Shown: positions 58,526 to 64,000 of the stretch, piece after piece
Position numbering within the stretch: position 1 is the stretch's first letter
How the letters are laid out: each line of letters opens with the position of its first letter
Assembly (NCBI GenBank): GCA_029339505.1
Contig: JAQISU010000115.1
Location: 6,099,501 to 6,163,500, forward strand
Direction: 5' to 3'
DNA from: Unio delphinus
Taxonomy: Eukaryota; Mollusca; Bivalvia; Unionida; Unionidae
Length of the DNA: 64,000 nucleotides
The notes under the pieces: generated by a model
The model's database searches: none
Told to the model about the DNA's origin: nothing
The model's input: only the letters and a program-made list of their open reading frames with translations
Program-made: the position numbers and the translations under genes

Positions 58526-59199
58526 TCAACCAAATATTTGATCAAGTCCGATACGATATCGTGTTCTAGGATCATGTAAATTTATTGTTATAAATCCGTG
58601 TGGGGTCGACTGAGCATGACTAAAGAAATTTCGAAATTGATTGAAGTCCATATCAGAGCACCATGTCTGTGAAATATTTCGTAGCGTATGTGTATCAACG
58701 CCGTTGAATACAGCAAGAATATTACAGTTATCGTTGATCACTTTTGGAATCTGAGTGTAGCGTTGAGTGACATATATCACGTCGGTGTTTTTATGCCTGC
58801 CTCGGGAAAATATTCTAGCTGGGTTTTTTTTGATTGTCTAACATCACATCGTCGTATACGACTAAATTGTTAATGCTCCCATCAAGGTCATCCACGGATG
58901 GCGCCTCGTCAATATCAGTTATAAAATCAATGACGTTCTCACCTTTAATTTCTTATGCATTCTCGTTAAAATCCTTTAACACTTCATAGCATCGTTGATC
59001 ATCTGCGCTAGGAGCAACTAAAATACAACTTATCCCACTTCATCCATCTCATTATTAAATTGAGCAACAATTGCGTCTTGCCGAATCCAGATGTCCCGAT
59101 TATAAGTGCGCGGATAGAGTTTGGTAGCGCTGCATGATGCTTAACTGGTTCTCTTGTTTTAGTCGCTGAAAAATCAATTGTATTCATATCTCTATACAT
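58526..59199 (-). pseudogene. E2: genome-packaging ATPase (FtsK/HerA-type), frameshifted
   Basis: The frame from 59199 contains Walker A IIGTSGFGKTQLLLNL at about residues 32-47, then breaks near 59010. The middle (59000-58790) carries NNLVVYDDVMLD, a Walker B with its acidic pair, in other frames. The last frame (58780-58526) has VIYVTQRYTQIPKV, CNILAVFNGV and ends RYRIGLDQIFG. About 225 codons in all, matching poxvirus A32-like packaging ATPases. Divergently arranged with the PLA2 gene, whose ATG is only 5 bp away. Confidence 0.8.
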
Positions 59200-59204
59200 A
59201 AATT

Positions 59205-59661
59205 ATGGATCTATATTGTGTGAAGTGTAAAACGCGTACTAGCACAAATGATGTGACGACGATTACAACTAGTAATAACAGATCTGCACTTACTGGTAGA
59301 TGTGCAACATGTGGTATAAAAAAGATTAGATTTGTTTCTATGAAATCCGGAGATGTTTTAAAAAAAAAAACGAGGAGGTGATATTGAAGCCGAATTGGCA
59401 AAACTCCCTGGAACCCCATGGGCAAAGTATCCAGGAGAAAAGCACCTTCCAGGATATAGCTACTGTGGCGCCGGAACACGATTAGATATCAGACTTGATG
59501 ATCAAAATCAGCCCCGACCCAGCGAGTATCCGATAAACGCCATTGATAAGGCGTATCATGCTCATGATGTTGCATATAAAAGCAGCAATTTGCAACACAG
59601 GCATCTCGCGGATCTGAAATTAATTCATGCGTTAAATGCTATTCCTGATAAATCTGTCTAA
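59205..59661 (+). pseudogene. E2: zinc-ribbon plus phospholipase A2 gene, two frames
   Basis: The ATG at 59205 begins MDLYCVKCKTRT...TGRCATCGIKKIRF, a two-CxxC ribbon resembling the small DUF5679-type domain. At an 11-A run (59360-59370) the frame ends within four codons, and the phospholipase continues in the +1 frame: GGDIEAELAKLPGTPWAKYP, calcium-loop YCGAG, catalytic HAHDVAYK (His-Asp intact, 59563-59568), ending at 59661. The PLA2 part has no ATG near its start. The domain resembles the parvovirus VP1 lipase used in cell entry. E1 shows the same +1 relation, so this may be either a shared lesion or a real slippage site. Confidence 0.8.
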
Positions 59662-59735
59662 AACAAAATTGGCTTCGTGGTTGGTAAAATCAGCTATGAA
59701 AGGCAATTTGATGATGGACGCTGGTAATTAATAAT

Positions 59736-60676
59736 ATGGAATATATTTATTATTCTCCGAGGCGATACTGGAGGGGTAGCGCTGCAATCAGTAAACTCGC
59801 CAGCGCCGCAAAAGTGAAAAAGGCCACTGCGGCTAATTGGTTATCCAAACAGGCTATATGGCAAATTTATCTACCGCGTCCTAAACAAATCAATTTCTCG
59901 CATTTTGATGTTACCGGACCCAATGAAGTTCATCAAGCTGATTTATTGTTTTTACCACATGACAACGGTTACAAATACGCGCTAACCGTAGTTGATGTTG
60001 CGAGTCGATACAAACAAGCAGAACCGCTAAAAACAAAGTCGGCCACTGATGTAGCTTCTGCATTTGAAAGGATTTATCGACGAGACCCTCTACGCTGGCC
60101 AAATCTGTTACAAGTTGATCCTGGCAAGGAATTTCAGGGTGTGGTTGCATCTACAATGAAACATCACAATGTCACCATCAGACGGGGGCATACTGCACTA
60201 CATCGCGATCAGGCAATTGGTGAACGATTTAATCGGACTCTTGCTGAGCGGTTATTTGGATATCAATACGCAAAAGAATTCATCCAAGAAAAGCGATCCC
60301 GTGAATGGGTCAAAAGGTTACCAGGGATAGTTTCAGCGCTAAATAACCAGATTACCAGAGCAATCAATATGAAACCTAACAACGCAATAAAAAAAAGTAT
60401 ATACCACAACCACAGCAGGATAGCGTTTCTCAGCCAATTCTCACCAATGTCACCGTGAGATATTTATATGAACCAGGAGAACTCGAAGGTGGTAAAAAAA
60501 GGGCTACTGATCCTATTTGGAGTGTCACTACGCATAGCATATCTACTATAACACGATCAACTGGTAGACCTCCAATCTATAAATTGGATTCAACTGCCCC
60601 TTAGCGGGGTTTTACACGCGAACAACTACAAGTGATACCTGACGATACTCAATTGGCACCGCATGGTCTTAACTAG
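59736..60676 (+). pseudogene. E2: retroviral-type integrase, one frameshift and one stop
   Basis: The frame from ATG 59736 is open for 240 codons. Catalytic residues are visible: Asp69 (HQAD), Asp128 (LQVDPGKEF) and Glu163 (GERFNRT), with 34 residues between the last two, the DDE arrangement of Polinton and retroviral integrases. A frameshift in an A run near 60400 separates the C-terminal part (VTVRYLYEPGELEGGKKRAT...RSTGRPPIYKLDST), which has one TAG where E1 keeps CAG, and ends at 60676. That stop overlaps the end of the opposite-strand helicase gene by a few bases. It would insert element DNA into the host genome. Confidence 0.85.
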
Positions 60677-63600
60677 CGTCGTTACGTCTATTGCACTCAA
60701 GATAAGTCAACATCACATTGTTTCTGACATGACCGAGACTGTTATTTTTCTGTCTACGGTAAATTGGCGAGGATCTTTATCCGAATACTGCCAACGCATT
60801 ATACAATTGCAACTTGCGCAGTGATGATTATGTTGTTGCTTCAACGCAATTATTAATTCAGCATCAATGTCAAATTCTCGTTGTTTTTTTTTTGTCTTGT
60901 TGTTTGTAACCAGAGAGTTTTTTTTATCAATAATTGTAACATCAACGATGCTAGCATCATCCATTGTGGTGTCATCATCGAAAACAATTCTTTGAAGTTG
61001 ATTTATTCGCCGTACTCTAGACACTGCAAGATAGACTAAATTTTACCACTCAATGTGATTATCGACTATCCAAACAATTGTATCCGCGATGGTTAATCCC
61101 TGCGAGGAATGCATCGTCGTTACATGGCGATTTATCAGCACGCAATGCGTCTTCGACAACACTGATATCAACCAGCACAATATCATTTAACACTAGTGTT
61201 TGTCTTTCGGGTCCTGACGAAGTCACACGTCCTGGAATTTCAACTTCAATATTCTGCCGCCGTGTATCACAGGGTCTATAACACAGCGGCACTGGGCGCG
61301 TTGGGAAGTTTTCTTTGTGAAGCTTAAACAACTTTTTCTGAAGCGTGTCTCTGACTATCTTTCTACTTGCCACTACAAAATCGTTTGGTCTCCATGCTTC
61401 CCAAAATTCCTCCATGGGAGTTTCAGGAATTATTTCTCTGATTATTTCACATTGGATTCTATCCGCTTGTAATCTAATTAATTTTTTGACCTCACGTAAT
61501 TGTTCATCGAGTGCTCTATAGTCAGCATCGATTTCTTCATAATAGTCAACAAACCCTTTTAACCAATCATGTGGACCCGTGCCGACAAATGGTGGTGGTT
61601 GGCCATGATCTCCACACATTATCACCGCTGTATTCTTTTGCAGCAACCAATCAAGAAACATTTTTAATACATGTGACGAAACCGTACATATCTCATCCCA
61701 AATAATAACCGCGGGGATGAATTTTTCACCCATTCGTTCAGGGGTCCATTTGTCGCCGTTGTATCGAAAAAAACTGTGATAAGTGCAAGCTTCAACGTTT
61801 CATTGTTTTATCTCTCGCGCTAGTCTATGGGTCGGTGTCAGCACAATCATATTTGCCCGCGTTCGATATAATTCAATCGCCCGAGTAGTTTTTCCTGACC
61901 CGCCACAGCCGTTTAAATAAACTGTTTTATATCTACAAATTGGATCGGATATCGGTGGTGCATTAGAACACTCTGATAAATTATCACCGCGTAAGTAATT
62001 ACTTTTAATTTCAACGTCTGCTGATTCAGAATAATCACGCAGCATTTCTTTTTTAATTCTCCATGATCCCCAACTCTCATCCGGATTAGTGAATTCAGCA
62101 ACTGCGCAACTGTACTTGCTGTTAATGTAAAATGAATCAACGGCAACTCTAATTGCGGTGTCAGGAAATCTATTTATCATTGAAAATAAATTAATACAAG
62201 CATAACCCAGAATCGACGACCTTAAATGTGTATACGGGGATCTGTAACCGTCGCTGTAAGTAACGACTGTACCCAATTTTGTTCCATCGGACAAAAATGC
62301 ATCTTTGCGATCCACAGATATATGTTTTTGGATACTGCATCCGCGATTAAAAAGTCGTATTCGGTGTCATCCATAACCAACCGTGAACAATATCGTTTAT
62401 AGTCGCATTTTTTTCCTCCCTGAGTGATTTTTCCGATTATTCTTCTACCGAGATCTTTTGCTTCGACGTTTCGTTGATTAAATACCCGTTTGGACCACTC
62501 AATGATATATTCTTCGTCGGCATCAATATGTTTTCTGGATTCCTCAATTATACTATCAAGACGTTCCGGTGTTGGTAACCAGACTTTGGTTTGTTTCCGA
62601 TATGATATAATTGCTTCACTGACCGTCAGCGAAATTAACATTTTTGTATCAATCATGAACCGTAATAACGCTATTGGCAGCCACTTCTTTTCCGACATGT
62701 GTCTACCAATCCAAATATAACAAGCGCGATGAAGTCCTGCTGCGAACTCAAATGATACTACACGAGCGAATCCAGTTAAATCAAAATCAGGCAGCGGCCC
62801 ATTAATTGCAACACGAGTCATTTCATGTACGGGCTGTCCAAATCGTTTAAAATACTCAGTACACTCTCCATAACCAAGAAAACTCGCTGGATAACAAGCA
62901 ACCATATCAACTGAAATGATATTATCACGGTCATATTTGTTATTCCATAAACTGCCATGATTAAATTCTAAACAATTAGCCTCAATGTCTGGCAAGAATT
63001 CTACGGGTGTTGGTTTCCATGCGTTTTTGATTCTAGCAAAATGAGCTGCAACCGACGGGATTGTAAAACAGTTTGTCAATAATTGTTCGTCGTTGATAAT
63101 TTCATCACTTGTGGCTTCGCCACTGGCTACTCCGTCGCCCACCGTTAAAAACTCACTAGCTGTTTTTTCATTTTGTTGTGAAATGCTTCAGTTTGGTCTT
63201 ACAAACTGATCAAACGTATCCGTGTCGTTTTCAGTGCTGCGAAGTAACCACACCGACACGGGGTCGTTTTTACTCAAATACGCAATAACATCGAATAGTT
63301 TCTCTTCAACGAGAAAACCATCCCTGGAAAATTCTTCTCGTAAGAATTCGTTAGGTATATACTTTATTGTTCTGTTTCGTGGAAATATTGTGACCGCGGA
63401 TGTCCATGCGTGTTCGTTTTGATCAATAATTTTAATTGGGGCTCCATTTTTGTTATATTTTGATTCATATCAAACTGCTCCGGTTATCGTTGTAACAGTT
63501 ATTGGAAATCTCAGCGACGTTTCTAATTTTGCTATATCGCTAATAGTTGCTCCGCAGTCTTTCACCGTTAACTCCCATTGAGCTATTTTGCTACGCCGTA

Positions 63601-64000
63601 GATTGGTAAGTTTGTTCCCTTGGGATGCATTTGTAAAATGTTCTGTTATTCGTGATGCTACACAATTCAGCGACAAAGTCGCCGGCAACGACTGTTTCAT
63701 TGGTTTTAGTTTTCCTATATCGGGTTTTTCATTTAACGGATATATCCCATACACAACTGCTGTTTCAGGATATGCTCGTTCATAGCATGGTTTGTCAATT
63801 CCAGTTAACAGACCCGGCTTAGAATCACGGCTAACAACGACTGTTTTCTTGTCTTTGAGAATCGGTTCAAATTTGTCTCGTATAATTCAACCGCCTGATT
63901 CTACACGGATAATGAATTTCACTCTAAAAAATACTTTTTGTTGCCAAGTTGTGATAACATCATGGCTGCGTTGCTGTCGTTCATGGTGGCATCAACAACG
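60669..64000 (-). pseudogene. E2: DNA polymerase-SF1 helicase-HNH fusion gene, several frameshifts
   Basis: Read leftwards. N-terminal polymerase pieces: 64000-63200 (KPGLLTGIDK, VTEHFTN-like, NEFLREEFSRDGFLVEEKLF). Then a 306-codon frame (63142-62222) has a polymerase motif A-like ISVDMVACYPAS at about 62908 and GRRIIGKITQGGKK. After a frameshift near 62330, a frame running to 61800 holds motif C-like AIRVAVDSFYI (about 62140) and, without a break, helicase Walker A NGCGGSGKTT (about 61885-61910). The next frame (61733-61059) has motif II VIIWDEIC, then CGDHGQPPP. Motif VI-like YLAVSRVRRINQLQRIV lies near 61020. The C-terminus holds CASCNC...FTVDRK, then (frameshifted) GHVRNN and LECNRRND, an HNH/zinc nuclease pattern, stopping at 60669. 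The gene would replicate the element. Breaks: about 63190 (stop), 62330, 61790, 61050 and 60740. Confidence 0.75.

Larger units (their letters stand above)
58270..64000. mobile_element. E2: Polinton/adintovirus-like element, left 5.7 kb, runs off window
   Basis: The left end starts GCAGCAGGGGGG and is related to the E1 ends (GAATC..ACAACTTTTT). Gene order: ATPase (-), zinc-ribbon/PLA2 (+), integrase (+), then HNH, helicase and polymerase (-). Capsid genes would follow beyond 64000 if it matches E1. It is better preserved than E1 (long frames of 240, 306, 224 and 171 codons) yet each gene has at least one frameshift or stop. Transmission as a virus or only as a transposon cannot be told from the sequence. 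Confidence 0.85.

Overview
The window is an invertebrate nuclear genome segment, most likely from a mollusc and probably a bivalve. The reasons are its AT-rich base composition, many microsatellites, tRNA-headed SINEs whose tails resemble molluscan SINEs, intron-containing perforin-2 (MPEG1) genes in tandem, and several generations of transposons and integrated mid-size DNA viruses. No search was possible, so the organism call rests on recognising families by eye.

Layout. 0-11 kb: mobile-element debris, with a solo LTR at 2.6-3.5 kb, a decayed Polinton-type capsid block (4.4-7 kb, called E3), a minisatellite and a dispersed repeat. 11.7-45.1 kb: a minus-strand MPEG1 cluster of three units, C (11.7-14.6), B (18.7-29.8) and A (40.0-45.1). 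Only A is intact: two exons, 748 residues, with signal peptide, MACPF domain, cysteine-rich P2-type region, transmembrane helix and short basic tail. C lost its MACPF core next to an LTR fragment. B carries stops, lacks its C-terminus, has a 662-bp solo LTR inside exon 1, and hosts a 7.6-kb virus-like element (E1) in its intron. A 4.8-kb segment holding MPEG1 exon 1 and upstream DNA is present twice (13.9-18.7 and 28.4-33.1 kb).

45-58 kb: AT-rich repeats; a 2.2-kb DNA transposon with inverted ends and one intact 562-codon gene of unknown function; a gag fragment; a second solo LTR of the 2.6-kb family; and a decayed LINE interrupted by Gypsy-like gag/protease remnants.

58.3-64 kb: a second, less decayed virus-like element (E2) that runs off the window. 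E1 and E2 share gene order: terminal repeat, packaging ATPase (-), zinc-ribbon/phospholipase A2 (+), retroviral-type integrase (+), then on the minus strand HNH, SF1 helicase and family-B-like DNA polymerase, followed in E1 by capsid genes. In E2 the polymerase motif C and the helicase Walker A lie in one continuous reading frame, so polymerase, helicase and an HNH-like domain appear to form one polyprotein-like gene. This is the most interesting object here. It looks like a Polinton/adintovirus-like lineage, but the combination of parts should be compared with known lineages. All virus-like genes in the window are broken by frameshifts, stops or deletions.
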